Part shown: piece after piece, positions 1 to 9,314 of the stretch
Layout of the letters: every line of letters begins with the position of its first letter
Numbering within the stretch: position 1 is the first letter of the stretch
DNA from: Anaerolineae bacterium
GTDB taxonomy: Bacteria > Chloroflexota > Anaerolineae > JAAYZQ01
Reading direction: 5' to 3'
Length of the DNA: 45,637 nucleotides
Assembly: GCA_016926595.1 (NCBI GenBank)
Contig: JAFGOG010000243.1
Span: forward strand, 1-45,637
The notes under the pieces: model-generated
What the model was told of the DNA's origin: nothing
The model's input: the letters and a program-made list of their open reading frames with translations, nothing else
Databases searched by the model: none
Made by a program: the position numbers and the translations under genes

Positions 1-965
1 GTATCGGGGGCGAATGTGCGGTGGACGCCGTCGAGGGTGGTCATGCTCTCGCCGGGCCTGGCGCGGCGGACGATGATGGTGGGGACGCCGCCGGCCCGGG
101 CGACGAGCTTGTCATAGTCGAAGGCGTGGAGCGGCTGGCCCCATTCCAGCATCACATAGTTGGTGATGTCGACGACGTTGCTGATGGGCCGCATCCCTGC
201 CTTGCGGATGCGATCTTGCATCCACGGCGGGGAAGGGGCGATGGCGACGCCGCGGATGATGGCGGCGATGTAGCGAGGGCACAGGTCGGGGTCATCGATC
301 TGGACGCGGGCCAGATCGGCCGCCGGGGGGCCGTCTGTCTGCCAGTCGAGGCTCGGGTAGCGAACCTGACCGGCGGTGAGGGCCGCCACTTCACGCGCTA
401 CGCCGATCATGTTGAGGCAACGGGCCAGGTTGGGCGTCAGGTCGATGTCCCACACGGTATCGCCCAGGTAGCCGACCAGGGGCATGCCCACCGGGGCGTC
501 AGCCGGCAGGAGCATGATCCCTTCGTGCGCGTCGGAGATGCCCAGCTCTTTTTCAGAGCAGACCATGGCGCGCGAGGGGATGCCCCGGATCTTGGTCCGC
601 TTGAGCCGGGCCTTGACAAAGCCCTCCTGGTGGCCGTCGTACAGCTCGGCGCCCTCCATGGCAAAGGCGACCTTGAGGCTGATCGGGCCAACCCCTTTGT
701 AGGGGAAGAGGTTGGGGGCGCCGGTGACGCACTGCTCGATCTCGGGGCCGCCATACAGCACGTCGGCCAGGACCAGGCGGTCGGCGTCGGGATGGGGCCG
801 GATCTCGCGGATCTCGCCGACGACGATCTTTTCACGGTCCCACCAGTCGCCGATCTGGTCGACGGCGACCACTTCCAGGCCAGCGAGCGTCAGGCGCTCG
901 GCCAGGTCAGGCAGCGGCATAGTTATGTCTACATAGTCTCGAAGCCAGCTCAATGGTACTTTCAT
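1..965 (-). CDS. pheT: Phenylalanine-tRNA ligase beta subunit, 5' part
   Basis: Beta subunit of the heterotetrameric phenylalanyl-tRNA synthetase. Reading the minus strand from ATG at 965 gives 321 codons open to the window edge, so the C-terminal part is outside. The N-terminus reads [14 protein letters not shown], typical of PheT. Residues about 40-155 are the EMAP/tRNA-binding domain ([16 protein letters not shown], then VTGAPN), and after it comes the B3/B4 editing region with [16 protein letters not shown] and [13 protein letters not shown] ribosome site (AGGAG) lies 9 nt before the ATG. The gene starts 11 nt after the pheS stop, so the two are co-transcribed and share the T-box control upstream of pheS. 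Family identity is very secure. Confidence 0.97.
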   Translation of the reverse strand, partial: MKVPLSWLRDYVDITMPLPDLAERLTLAGLEVVAVDQIGDWWDREKIVVGEIREIRPHPDADRLVLADVLYGGPEIEQCVTGAPNLFPYKGVGPISLKVAFAMEGAELYDGHQEGFVKARLKRTKIRGIPSRAMVCSEKELGISDAHEGIMLLPADAPVGMPLVGYLGDTVWDIDLTPNLARCLNMIGVAREVAALTAGQVRYPSLDWQTDGPPAADLARVQIDDPDLCPRYIAAIIRGVAIAPSPPWMQDRIRKAGMRPISNVVDITNYVMLEWGQPLHAFDYDKLVARAGGVPTIIVRRARPGESMTTLDGVHRTFAPD

Positions 966-976
966 GGTGTCATCTC

Positions 977-2002
977 CTAGAATTGCTCCAGAAAGCGCAG
1001 GTCGTTGCCCCAGAAGTAGCGGATGTCGTTGATGCGATATTTGAGCATGGCGATCCGCTCGGGTCCCATGCCCAAGGCCCAGCCGGAATAGATGCTGGGA
1101 TCGTAGCCGCCGTTGCGCAATACGACGGGGTGAACCATGCCGCAGCCCATGATCTCCAGCCAGCCGGTGTGCTTGCACACACGGCAGCCCTTTCCCTCGC
1201 ACATGACGCAATCGATGTCCACTTCGGCGCTCGGCTCGGTAAAGGGGAAGTGGCTGGCCCGGAAGCGGATCTTGCGGCCCTGGCCAAAGATGCGGTTGGC
1301 GAAATCGACGATGGCGCCCCTCAGGTCGGCCATGGTGATCGCCGTGCCGATCACCAAGCCCTCGACCTGGTTGAACATGATCTCGGAGCGCATGGTGATC
1401 TGCTCGTAGCGGTAGCACATGCCGGGCAGGATGACCCGCACCGGCTCGGGCGCATAGTCGCGCATGGCGCGGATCTGGCCCGGCGAGGTGTGGGTGCGCA
1501 GCACTACGCCAGGGGTGGTGGCGTAGAAGGTATCCCACATGTCGCGCGCCGGGTGGTGGGGCGGCATGTTGAGCAGCGTAAAGTTGTAATCGTCACTCTC
1601 CACGTCCCGGCTGCGGTAGACCTGGAACCCCATTTCGGCAAAGATGTGATAGATCTCGCGCAGCGTCTGGGTGGTGGGGTGCAGGCGGCCAGGGCGGGCC
1701 GGGCGTCCAGGCAGGGTGACGTCCACCCGCTGGCTGGCCAACAGGCCGCCCTGCGCCGCCTGGCGCAGGGCCTCGATCCGGGCCTCGTAGGCCGCTTCCA
1801 GGGCGCGCTTGACGGCGTTCACCCGCTGGCCATAGGCCGGCCGCTGGTCAGGAGGCAAGCCGCCGAGGGCTTTGACTGCCTCGGTGACCTGGCCCCTGCG
1901 GCCCAGGTAGGCCGCTCGCCAGGCTGAGAGCATGGTCTCGTCGGCGGCGGCTTCCAAGGCGTTCTTTGCTTCACGCTCCAGCAGATCCAATTGTTCGGTC
2001 AT
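977..2002 (-). CDS. pheS: Phenylalanine-tRNA ligase alpha subunit
   Basis: Catalytic alpha subunit of phenylalanyl-tRNA synthetase, a cytoplasmic class II enzyme (341 aa, normal length). An N-terminal coiled coil (about 1-85) is followed by the class II core: [19 protein letters not shown], the motif 2 region [18 protein letters not shown], a Cys-containing stretch [25 protein letters not shown], and motif 3 [16 protein letters not shown]. The open frame extends upstream to 2140, but GGAGGTGAC sits directly before the ATG at 2002. The extra 46 codons fall in the T-box antiterminator and terminator, so the start at 2002 is preferred. It is first in the pheST operon and is controlled by the leader at 2057-2357. 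Confidence 0.97.
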   Translation of the reverse strand: MTEQLDLLEREAKNALEAAADETMLSAWRAAYLGRRGQVTEAVKALGGLPPDQRPAYGQRVNAVKRALEAAYEARIEALRQAAQGGLLASQRVDVTLPGRPARPGRLHPTTQTLREIYHIFAEMGFQVYRSRDVESDDYNFTLLNMPPHHPARDMWDTFYATTPGVVLRTHTSPGQIRAMRDYAPEPVRVILPGMCYRYEQITMRSEIMFNQVEGLVIGTAITMADLRGAIVDFANRIFGQGRKIRFRASHFPFTEPSAEVDIDCVMCEGKGCRVCKHTGWLEIMGCGMVHPVVLRNGGYDPSIYSGWALGMGPERIAMLKYRINDIRYFWGNDLRFLEQF

Positions 2003-2056
2003 GTCACCTCCGTGATGGCGGCCAGCACGCGGCTGACGGCCGATTGATCTGAAATC

Positions 2057-2088
2057 AAAACGCTCCCGTCCCCTCAGGGACGAGAGCG
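2057..2088 (-). terminator. T-box intrinsic terminator
   Basis: On the minus strand a 12-bp stem (CGCTCTCGTCCC with GGGACGGGAGCG, one G-U pair, loop TGAG) is followed by TTTT. It lies just after the T-box motif and just upstream of pheS, as expected for the terminator that competes with the antiterminator. Confidence 0.92.
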
Positions 2089-2357
2089 CCACACCCTCGC
2101 GGTACCACCCTGCTTGGCCGGCCACTGTGGGCCAGCCCACTCACTACACCGGCAGTGACGCAGGTCACGACCGGCTGCCCAGATAACGGCGGGCGCCCGG
2201 AGTGGACTAGTCTGGCGGCGGTGCGCCATTTCACCCATCAGCTCGGGAGCGAACTTGAGCAGGTTCTTCCCCGGCGGGGCTTGCAGTCAACGACCCCGCC
2301 TCCCTGGTGGTTGCCCCCTGCCTACTCTTCTCCGTCTTGGCCCTTGGCTTTTCGATT
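2057..2357 (-). promoter_or_regulatory. T-box leader of pheST (Phe)
   Basis: The roughly 300-nt untranslated leader contains the hallmark T-box sequence AGGGTGGTACCGCG (minus strand, 2111-2098), which pairs with the acceptor end of uncharged tRNA. It is followed immediately by a terminator hairpin. The 5' part has the AGAGTAG element of Stem I near 2330-2320. A candidate Phe specifier UUC lies at 2253-2251, directly before GCUCCCGAGC, the position where specifiers normally sit. By family knowledge, uncharged tRNA-Phe would stabilise the antiterminator and switch on pheST. The specifier choice is inference from context; the T-box motif is seen directly. Confidence 0.93.
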
Positions 2358-2363
2358 GGGGCT

Positions 2364-2391
2364 ATTATACCCAGCTTTTGCAGGATGTCAA
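2364..2391 (-). promoter_or_regulatory. pheST promoter
   Basis: Minus-strand TTGACA (2391-2386), 16-nt spacer and TATAAT (2369-2364), a full consensus sigma70-type promoter. Transcription would start near 2357, at the 5' end of the T-box leader. Confidence 0.88.
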
Positions 2392-2424
2392 ATCGGGATT
2401 GTGCTCATTGGGGGAAATCCTTAC

Positions 2425-2453
2425 TTGACACAGGTCCTGCTCTGTGCTAGACT
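2425..2453 (+). promoter_or_regulatory. ftsH promoter
   Basis: TTGACA (2425-2430), 17-nt spacer and TAGACT (2448-2453). It lies about 25 nt upstream of the TTG start of ftsH and is back to back with the pheST promoter. Confidence 0.75.
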
Positions 2454-2478
2454 GATAATCGCATTTTTGGAGGCCAAG

Positions 2479-4317
2479 TTGAATCCAAGACAATTGACAC
2501 GCTGGCTGCTTTATGTCGTATTGATAGCGCTGGTGGGCATTTTTCTCTACAACCAGTTGTCGCTATCACGCCCTCAGCCAAGCGACATCTCACTACCGGC
2601 GCTTGCCAGGGAGATCACAGAGGGGAAGGTCGCTCACATTACGATTGACGGCTCCAAGATCGAGATCGAGCGCACCGACAAAAGCCAGGCCGTCTCTCAC
2701 ACGGAAGAGAACACCAGCCTGATCGAGACCCTTGGCAGCCTGGGAGTCGCTGCCGAGACTCTGGCCAAGGTTGAGATCGAGGTGGCAAGGCCCAGCGGCA
2801 TGTCGAGCTGGCTGGGTATCCTGAGCTGGGTGCTGCCCTTGATCCTGATCAGCGTCTTTTTTTTCATCATCTTTCGCCAAGCGCAGAGCAGCGGCAACCA
2901 GGCCATCGCTTTTGGCAAGAGCCGCGCCCGGATGTTCACCGGCGAAAAGCCGACGGTGACATTTGACGACGTGGCCGGCGTGGAAGAGGCCAAGCAGGAA
3001 CTGTCGGAGGTGGTCGAGTTTCTGAAAGAACCGCAGAAGTTTATCGCCCTGGGGGCGCGCATTCCCAAAGGTGTTATCCTGGTTGGCGCTCCCGGCACGG
3101 GCAAGACCCTGATGGCCAAGGCCGTGTCAGGCGAGGCCGGCGTTCCCTTTTTCTCTATCTCTGGCTCTGAGTTTGTGGAGATGTTCGTGGGCGTCGGGGC
3201 AAGCCGGGTTCGCGACCTGTTCGAACAGGCCAAGCGCAATTCGCCGTGCATCGTATTCATCGACGAGATCGACGCCGTCGGCCGGCATCGCGGCGCAGGG
3301 TTGGGCGGCTCGCACGACGAGCGGGAGCAGACTTTGAACCAGATCCTGGTCGAGATGGATGGATTCGACACGGACACAAACGTCATCGTCGTCGCGGCCA
3401 CGAACCGGCCGGACATCCTGGACCCGGCGCTGCTGCGCCCCGGCCGATTTGACCGCCGGGTGGTGCTCGACCGGCCCGACATGAAAGGGCGAGAGCAGAT
3501 CATCGGGGTGCATGTGCGGGGCAAGCCGCTTGGCCCAGGGGTGGATCTTGGGGTCCTGGCCCGCCAGACGCCTGGCTTTGTGGGGGCCGACATCGAAAGC
3601 CTGGTCAACGAAGCGGCGATCCTGGCCGCGCGGCGGAACAAAAAGACGATCGACATGGCCGAGTTTCAAGAGGCGATCGAACGGGTGATCGCCGGCCCGG
3701 AGCGCAAAAGCCGGATTATCACCGACGAGGAAAAGAGGGTGATCGCCTACCACGAGGCGGGGCATGCCCTGGCGGCTGCCAAGACACCCCTGGCCGACAA
3801 GGTGCACAAGGTATCGATCATCGCCCGGGGCATGGCCGGCGGCTATACGATAGCCCTGCCAGATGAGGATCGCTACCTGACCAGCCGCACCCGGCTCGAG
3901 GCTGAATTGATCACCATGCTGGGCGGGCGAGCGGCAGAGGAGAGTGTGTTTCAGCGGCTCACAACCGGCGCCAGCAACGACCTGGAACGGGCGACCGACC
4001 TGGCGCGCAAGATGGTCATGGAGTTTGGCATGAGCGAAGAGCTGGGGCCGATGACCTTTGGCGAGCGGGAAGAGCTGGTTTTCCTGGGCCGCAACCTGTC
4101 GGAGCACCGGAATTACAGCGAAGCGGTGGCCCGCAAGATCGACGTCGAAGTGCGCAGGATCATCAACGGCGCCCATTCGCGCGCGCTCGAGGTGATGGCA
4201 CGTCACCGGGATCTGCTGGACAGCCTGGCTCAGCGCCTAATTCAAAAGGAGACACTGGACGAGGCTGAGGTAAACGCCCTCCTGTTTGCAGCGCCGGTTG
4301 AAGCCTCAAGTCAATAA
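2479..4317 (+). CDS. ftsH: ATP-dependent zinc metalloprotease FtsH
   Basis: Membrane-anchored AAA+ protease that degrades misfolded membrane and regulatory proteins (612 aa from this start, usual length). Two membrane segments (about 9-25 and 111-132) flank an extracytoplasmic domain. The AAA domain has Walker A GAPGTGKT (203-210), Walker B IVFIDEID (258-265) and the SRH ([19 protein letters not shown]). The protease domain has HEAGH (425-429) and the third zinc ligand Asp501 in [12 protein letters not shown]. The frame is open back to 2155, but that extension has no family similarity and crosses the T-box leader. TTG at 2479 has TGGAGG 5 nt upstream and directly precedes the first membrane helix. 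Promoter at 2425-2453. Confidence 0.96.
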   Translation: MNPRQLTRWLLYVVLIALVGIFLYNQLSLSRPQPSDISLPALAREITEGKVAHITIDGSKIEIERTDKSQAVSHTEENTSLIETLGSLGVAAETLAKVEIEVARPSGMSSWLGILSWVLPLILISVFFFIIFRQAQSSGNQAIAFGKSRARMFTGEKPTVTFDDVAGVEEAKQELSEVVEFLKEPQKFIALGARIPKGVILVGAPGTGKTLMAKAVSGEAGVPFFSISGSEFVEMFVGVGASRVRDLFEQAKRNSPCIVFIDEIDAVGRHRGAGLGGSHDEREQTLNQILVEMDGFDTDTNVIVVAATNRPDILDPALLRPGRFDRRVVLDRPDMKGREQIIGVHVRGKPLGPGVDLGVLARQTPGFVGADIESLVNEAAILAARRNKKTIDMAEFQEAIERVIAGPERKSRIITDEEKRVIAYHEAGHALAAAKTPLADKVHKVSIIARGMAGGYTIALPDEDRYLTSRTRLEAELITMLGGRAAEESVFQRLTTGASNDLERATDLARKMVMEFGMSEELGPMTFGEREELVFLGRNLSEHRNYSEAVARKIDVEVRRIINGAHSRALEVMARHRDLLDSLAQRLIQKETLDEAEVNALLFAAPVEASSQ

Positions 4318-4332
4318 CGCAAGCTTGCGTTA
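4315..4332. repeat. 18-bp perfect palindrome
   Basis: TAACGCAAGCTTGCGTTA is its own reverse complement. Its first three bases are the ftsH stop codon and its right half covers the -35 box (TTGCGT, 4325-4330) of the next promoter. No U-run follows, so it is not an obvious terminator; a dimeric repressor site is possible. Confidence 0.8.
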
Positions 4333-4352
4333 CAGGCGGAATCTGGTATAAT
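4325..4352 (+). promoter_or_regulatory. Promoter of the V4R gene
   Basis: TTGCGT (4325-4330), 16-nt spacer and perfect TATAAT (4347-4352), 32 nt before the GTG start. The -35 box lies inside the palindrome at 4315-4332. Confidence 0.75.
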
Positions 4353-4384
4353 AGAAGCGCGGGAGTTTCGTAGAGGAGGACACT

Positions 4385-5023
4385 GTGTCACACGAGCAAC
4401 CTCAGAAAAGTGGGTACTATTACCCTAACCTGATCGTCAAGATCTATCTGGAATCGATCCAGGAGATTATGGGCCCCAATGGCCTGAAAGCGCTGCTGAA
4501 CCAGGCCAAGATGCAGCACTTGATCGGCAACTTTCCACCCGGCAACCTGCACAAAGAGTTCGACTTTGCGGATTTTGCCCGACTGAACGAAGCTATGGAA
4601 GAGATGTATGGCCCCCGAGGCGGGCGGGCGATGGCTCTGCGCGCCGGTCGCAAGGCGTTTGACCAGGGGCTGAAGAACTTTGGGGCCATGGTCGGCATCG
4701 CCGATAGGACATTTCGCCTGCTGCCCCTGGGCATCAGGATGAAGGTCGGCCTGCGGGCTATGGCGACCGCCTTTTCCAGCACCAGCGATCAGATCTGCTA
4801 CGTCCGTGAGGAGCCAGATCACTTTATCTATGTCATCGAGCGCTGTCCGGTGTGTTGGGGCCGGCATGCTGACGCGCCGGTCTGCCATGCAGCCACGGGC
4901 ATCATTCAAGGTGGGCTGGACTGGGGCACCAGCGGCAAGAAGTTCAGACTGACTGAGGTGGCGTGCATTGCCAGAGGGGACCCGTCCTGCGATTTTATGA
5001 TCTCGAAGGAACCGATCGAGTAG
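4385..5023 (+). CDS. V4R-domain protein
   Basis: A 212-aa soluble protein whose C-terminal third has the V4R (4-vinyl reductase) signature: CPVC at about 152-155, a further Cys in APVCHAATG, a Gly-rich middle, and the closing EVACIARGDPSCDFMI. V4R domains are small-molecule or hydrocarbon binding modules, also found in bacteriochlorophyll reductase accessory proteins and in regulators. The N-terminal 130 residues are helical and not recognised. It starts with GTG preceded by GAGGAGG at 5-nt spacing. It has its own promoter and a terminator downstream, so it is a single-gene unit. No enzymatic role is shown; a sensor or regulatory protein is a reasonable guess. A second V4R-like protein is at 21105-21716. 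Confidence 0.8.
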   Translation: MSHEQPQKSGYYYPNLIVKIYLESIQEIMGPNGLKALLNQAKMQHLIGNFPPGNLHKEFDFADFARLNEAMEEMYGPRGGRAMALRAGRKAFDQGLKNFGAMVGIADRTFRLLPLGIRMKVGLRAMATAFSSTSDQICYVREEPDHFIYVIERCPVCWGRHADAPVCHAATGIIQGGLDWGTSGKKFRLTEVACIARGDPSCDFMISKEPIE

Positions 5024-5066
5024 ATATCGAGCCAGTTTGCCGCTTGCCGATTCGTCGCCTGCTAGG

Positions 5067-5113
5067 AAGGACACAGGACGCTGTTACCTGGCAGAACCCC
5101 GTGTCCTTTTTTG
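5067..5113 (+). terminator. Terminator after the V4R gene
   Basis: AAGGACAC (5067-5074) pairs with GTGTCCTT (5101-5108), and the right arm runs into a T6 tract. The loop is long (26 nt), but position and U-run fit an intrinsic terminator. Confidence 0.65.
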
Positions 5114-5165
5114 TTACGTGAGTGCGACGTTGATACCCTCAAACCAGAGTTAGGAACAAGATCCC

Positions 5166-7148
5166 ATGAACCGCAGCTTTCGGTATATCGTCGTCGGCCT
5201 GGGCGTGGCGCTGCTGTGCTGGTGCTGCGTGGTCACAACCGGGGTAGGCCTGGTATGGTCCACGATCCAGCAGGGCCTGGTAGAGATTGTCGGATCCCAA
5301 GCCACTGCAGAGCCCGGGTTGGCCTCGGAGATCGAGCGCCGCCCCCCGGCGGCTGAGGAGCGCCAGACCGGGGATTTGCTGACGCGAGCAGTCGTGCCGG
5401 GAAGGGATCTCGTAGACCTGGCCCACCGGCTGCGCGGTGCGCCGGCGCCGTCCGATCTGACGCCAGAGACCAACCCACCTGGCTATAAGCTGGGCGATGA
5501 GGTCGCCTTTTGGCTGCACAACGTCGAGACCAACAAGTTCTTTGACACGGAGGCCTCCCTGGGTTATGTCACCCCGCATGCCTACTGGTGGATCGAAAAG
5601 GGCTACTCGATCCCGCCCGACGACCTGGAAGAATCAGCCTTGCGCTTCGAGGAGCACACCTATCCCACGAACCGGCAGATCTTTGGCAGCGAATCAACGC
5701 CTGGCATCGACGGCGATCCGCACATCTATATCTTTCTCGGATATGTGCCGGGTGTCGGCGGCTCCTTTTCGCCTCCTGACGAGTATCCGGCGAAGGTGAT
5801 CCCCCACTCGAACGAGCACGAGATGTTTTACATCAACCTGGACAACGCCATGCCGGGCAACGCCTATTTTGACGGTATCCTGGCCCACGAGTTCCAGCAT
5901 ATGATCCACTGGAACCAGGATCGGGACGAGGAGACCTGGATCAACGAGGCCATGTCCGAACTGGCCAGCCAGCTAAATGGCTATGACGTAGGCGGCTCGG
6001 ATATCGCCTATGCCCGAAAGCCCGACACCCAGCTTACTGCGTGGGCCGAACTCGACGCCTCTGGGCCGCACTATGGCGCCAGTTATCTGTTCGGCGCCTA
6101 TGTGTTCGATCAATATGGGGCGCAGGCCATCAGCCAGTTGGTGGCAGAGCCGGAAAATGGCATTGCCGGAGTGGATGCGATGCTGGCCGTCGTCGATGGA
6201 AGCGGCCGGCAGTTCACCGATCTCTATGCCGATTGGCTGATCGCCAATTACCTGGACGACCCGGAACTGGCCGATGGGCGCTATGGCTATGGCAATGTAT
6301 CGGTACCCAATCTCCGAGTGGCAGCTCGACACTCCAGGTATCCCGTCGATCGGCAGGCAACGGTTGGCCAATACGCGGCGGACTATGTCCGGCTGGAAGG
6401 GCAAGGGGACCTGACTGTCGAATTCACGGGCAGCACCGTTGTCTCACTGGTAGGCAACCGGGCGCACAGCGGCCGGTATCAATGGTGGTCGAACCGCAGG
6501 GACGAGAGCGACGCGAGGCTGACACGGGAATTTGACTTGACCGGACTGCAGCAAGCCACGCTGCAAGCCTGGATGTGGTACGACCTGGAAGTCGACTATG
6601 ATTACGCCTATGTCGAGGTCTCGGCCGACGGCGGACAAACGTGGACGATCCTGGCCAACGATCACACCATCACCACCAACCCCAGCGGCAACAGCTATGG
6701 GCCGGCTTTGACCGGCAAGAGCGGCGACAATGACGGACCGGCCTGGGTGCAGGAGAGCTTTGACCTGACTCGATATGCCGGCCAACGGGTGCTGATCCGC
6801 TTTGAGGTTGTTACCGACGAGGAGCTGAACCACCCAGGCCTATGCCTCGACGACGTGACGATCCCGGAGCTAGGCTATGCGCACGACGCAGAGAGCGGCG
6901 CCGAGGGGTGGCTGGCCGAGGGGTTTTTGCAGGTCACCGATCAGGTGCCCCAGCAGTTCCTGGTGCAGTTAATCACGATAGGGGACGAAACCCGGGTGGA
7001 ACGGATGGTCCTAGACGATCTGTCCTACGGGACAATGACCATCACCGGGCTGGGCCAGAGTGTCGACCGCGCCGTGCTGGTTATCTCTGCCCTGGCGCCG
7101 GTGACCACCGAACAAGCGTCGTATCGCTACCAGATCACACAGAAGTAG
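5166..7148 (+). CDS. Secreted M6-like metalloprotease
   Basis: A 660-aa protein with an N-terminal membrane or signal segment (about 8-31), so it is exported. The catalytic part (about 100-400) carries a zincin motif HEFQH (241-245) followed by NEAMSELA, where Glu261 or Glu265 could be the third zinc ligand, as in gluzincin and immune-inhibitor-A (M6) type peptidases. The C-terminal half contains a beta-sandwich module with DGGQTW and a VLIRFEVVTDE strand, like the MAM/jelly-roll region of M6 proteins. It probably degrades extracellular protein. The ribosome site is weak (TAGGA). The last 14 bases overlap the 3' end of the convergent MFS gene. Zinc protease class is well supported; exact family is less certain. 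Confidence 0.75.
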   Translation: MNRSFRYIVVGLGVALLCWCCVVTTGVGLVWSTIQQGLVEIVGSQATAEPGLASEIERRPPAAEERQTGDLLTRAVVPGRDLVDLAHRLRGAPAPSDLTPETNPPGYKLGDEVAFWLHNVETNKFFDTEASLGYVTPHAYWWIEKGYSIPPDDLEESALRFEEHTYPTNRQIFGSESTPGIDGDPHIYIFLGYVPGVGGSFSPPDEYPAKVIPHSNEHEMFYINLDNAMPGNAYFDGILAHEFQHMIHWNQDRDEETWINEAMSELASQLNGYDVGGSDIAYARKPDTQLTAWAELDASGPHYGASYLFGAYVFDQYGAQAISQLVAEPENGIAGVDAMLAVVDGSGRQFTDLYADWLIANYLDDPELADGRYGYGNVSVPNLRVAARHSRYPVDRQATVGQYAADYVRLEGQGDLTVEFTGSTVVSLVGNRAHSGRYQWWSNRRDESDARLTREFDLTGLQQATLQAWMWYDLEVDYDYAYVEVSADGGQTWTILANDHTITTNPSGNSYGPALTGKSGDNDGPAWVQESFDLTRYAGQRVLIRFEVVTDEELNHPGLCLDDVTIPELGYAHDAESGAEGWLAEGFLQVTDQVPQQFLVQLITIGDETRVERMVLDDLSYGTMTITGLGQSVDRAVLVISALAPVTTEQASYRYQITQK

Positions 7149-8532
7149 GCGTATCCTCTAGACTGCCATTTTGAGTAGCCGCGTGGCCCGAGGCGCCTCC
7201 CCCCGCCCGGCGTGGCTCTTGCACTCCCCAGTGCAAGGCAACGAGCGCCGCCAGGTTGATGCCGGCCGTCACGGCAAAGAGCCAACTGTAATCAATGCCG
7301 GCCAGCCAGGCGCCGATCATCGGCGCCAGCATGCTCACCAGGCCTGTGCCCGTATTGGCCAGGCCGACGTAGGTGGGCCGGCGTTCAGGGGCAGAGAACT
7401 CCATGACCATCAAGACACCTGATACAAAGAGAGCGGCGGAGGCAATCCCCAACAGGGCAAACACCAGGTACTGCCACTCTGGCGATGGCGCAACCCAAGC
7501 CAGGGTATAAGCAAGCAATCCGGCCAAGGTACCGATCTCCAGGGATAGCTTGTGGCCAAATCGATCGGCCAGGAACCCCAGGCCGAGGTTTCCAAAGGTC
7601 TGTCCGATCAGCAGGGACACTGTAAACAGGCCAACAGTGCTATCGGGCACGTGCCAGCGCTGCACGGCGGCGACAGTCACAAATCCCCAGCCCATGCCGC
7701 CCAGGGCAAGCAGCAGCCGCGCTACGAGGAAACGGCCAAAGTTCCGGTCGTGGCGCACAATGCCAGGCAGGCTGGCCCAAAACTGGCGCTGGCTCTGACG
7801 CGGTATGTCGGCCCGCTGCACCGGCTCGCGCGTCAAGGCCAGAAAGACCCAACTGAGGCTGATGCCGACTGCGGCGATGATGAAGCAATAGACAAAGTTG
7901 GTGGGGAACGGAAAGTCCTTCAGGATCTGGGCGCTAAACCCCGCTCCCAGCGCCGCCGTCCCGGCGCCGATGAACTGGGTCGCTCCAAAAAGACGCCCTC
8001 GCCGGTCCACCGGAAAGCAGCGGGCGATCAGGTCCTGCCAGGAGGTCGCCACCATCCCGGCGCCCAGGCTGTGCCAGGCATAGCCGACCAGGAACAGGAT
8101 CAAGCCCCAGGTCGGGGATCGACCCGCGACCAGGGCCGAAAGCACCAGCACGAACAGCGGCAGCCGTTCCAGAAAAAGGCCGGCGTTCACGACCACCGCT
8201 TTCATGCGGGCCAGCCGCTGGACCGGCGCGGCAGTGAAAAGCTGAGGCAGGTACCAGCCGGCCTGGGCGATAACCGCAGCCAGGCCTACCGGCAGCGGGC
8301 TCGAAGTAAGCTTGCTGATGAAAAACGGAACGATGGTCGAGGAGGAGGCAAAGCTCGCGCCGAACCAGAAAGAGGCACCGTCCAGCAGATTGACGGCAAA
8401 GTTCCAGCGGTAGTTGCGCTCTACCTCGGCAGCAATTTCGGCCTTGGTGCGGGACGGTACCGGCCGGTCCAGCTCTAACAGCCAGCGCAGCGCTCGATTG
8501 AAGATGTTATGGCGTTGGCTCGATTGCGAAAT
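7135..8532 (-). CDS. MFS transporter (start codon unusual)
   Basis: Major facilitator with about 12 hydrophobic helices and an MFS motif-A-like loop LADRFGHKLSLE in the second half. The N-terminal sequence NRALRWLLELDRPVPSRTKA is cytoplasmic. The substrate cannot be read from sequence. No ATG, GTG or TTG lies near the expected N-terminus; the nearest ATG in frame is at 8775, deep in the upstream gene. ATT at 8532-8530 is preceded by GGAGG at 6-nt spacing and is the best candidate; ATC at 8505 is an alternative. The start given is therefore tentative. The gene overlaps the end of the upstream gene (stop at 8507), implying translational coupling. Confidence 0.8.
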   Translation of the reverse strand: MSQSSQRHNIFNRALRWLLELDRPVPSRTKAEIAAEVERNYRWNFAVNLLDGASFWFGASFASSSTIVPFFISKLTSSPLPVGLAAVIAQAGWYLPQLFTAAPVQRLARMKAVVVNAGLFLERLPLFVLVLSALVAGRSPTWGLILFLVGYAWHSLGAGMVATSWQDLIARCFPVDRRGRLFGATQFIGAGTAALGAGFSAQILKDFPFPTNFVYCFIIAAVGISLSWVFLALTREPVQRADIPRQSQRQFWASLPGIVRHDRNFGRFLVARLLLALGGMGWGFVTVAAVQRWHVPDSTVGLFTVSLLIGQTFGNLGLGFLADRFGHKLSLEIGTLAGLLAYTLAWVAPSPEWQYLVFALLGIASAALFVSGVLMVMEFSAPERRPTYVGLANTGTGLVSMLAPMIGAWLAGIDYSWLFAVTAGINLAALVALHWGVQEPRRAGGGASGHAATQNGSLEDTPTSV

Positions 8533-9307
8533 GCTCCACCTCCATCCACTGGGGGTCTGTGACCTCCAGCACGCCCCAACCCAGCCGTCCCTGCGGCGTG
8601 GCCAGCATGTACTGGTTGTCCAGCCACATGACAAAGCCCAGCGGGCCGCGAGGCGAAGGCAGCGGCCCGGCGAGCAGCTCACCGTCGACAAAAAATTGCG
8701 AGTGGCGTTCGCCCCACTCGACGACGTAGACGTGCCACTCTCGCATGCTCGCTGGCAGTAATGCCTCCGATACACGGATAGCGCGCTGGATCGGCGGCCA
8801 CAGCGCCCGGTACACCGGGTGAATATTCATCAGCAGCACGGCTGGGAGAGCAACAGGCGCCAACAGCAGGGCCGCCGGCCGCAGGGCGTCGATCGTTGCC
8901 GCCTTCCAACCGCAGCCGGGCGTATCAAGGTCCAGTTTCATGGCAGAAGGAGGTGAAGCATAGAAAAACCAGATGGCCCGGGGCAGGGTCGGCACGCGCT
9001 TGCCGGTCATCAGGAACGGATCGTTCCAGAAGCCAAAGCCCGCCGTGCCCGCCAGCTCCCCGGCCGGGTGGGAGAAGCGGGCGCGGACGGTCAGGCGGAG
9101 CGGCGGCCGCCAGGGGAAACGGCGGCGAGGCTTGCCTGCATAGTCGTCGATCTGCGCGTTGCTGTAGCGCCGTGAGGGTGTGCTATTCACAACGAAACGC
9201 AGGGCAGAGCCTGCCGGCTCTAGCACACCAGTCCCTATTTGGTGACGGCGCCAGCGGGCGCTCAACTGGGGCAAATCCTCGCGAACTGCAATCGTTTCTG
9301 AAATCAT
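8507..9307 (-). CDS. Concanavalin-like (GH16/LamG-type) protein
   Basis: A 266-aa protein with a jelly-roll lectin/glucanase look: GTAGFGFWNDPF, HVYVVEWGERHSQFFVDGE, LGFVMWLDNQYM. These match the folding pattern of family 16 glycoside hydrolases and laminin-G-like domains, but the catalytic ExDxxE motif is not evident, so binding rather than hydrolysis is possible. A hydrophobic stretch near residues 140-160 may anchor it. An upstream TTG at 9343 keeps the frame open, but that TTG is the -35 box of a strong promoter. ATG at 9307 coincides with the predicted transcription start, which suggests a leaderless mRNA. The MFS gene follows with overlap. Confidence 0.6.
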   Translation of the reverse strand: MISETIAVREDLPQLSARWRRHQIGTGVLEPAGSALRFVVNSTPSRRYSNAQIDDYAGKPRRRFPWRPPLRLTVRARFSHPAGELAGTAGFGFWNDPFLMTGKRVPTLPRAIWFFYASPPSAMKLDLDTPGCGWKAATIDALRPAALLLAPVALPAVLLMNIHPVYRALWPPIQRAIRVSEALLPASMREWHVYVVEWGERHSQFFVDGELLAGPLPSPRGPLGFVMWLDNQYMLATPQGRLGWGVLEVTDPQWMEVEHFAIEPTP

Positions 9308-9314
9308 TCGGCTG

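Noticed and set aside
21..980. Plus-strand open frame of 319 codons
   Set aside because: It is antisense to pheT, whose minus-strand frame gives a clear protein family match.
2155..2478. N-terminal extension of FtsH
   Set aside because: It crosses the T-box leader and lies upstream of the ftsH promoter; no family similarity before TTG 2479.
7552..8478. Plus-strand open frame of 308 codons
   Set aside because: Antisense to the MFS transporter gene; Gln/Arg-rich composition typical of a shadow frame.
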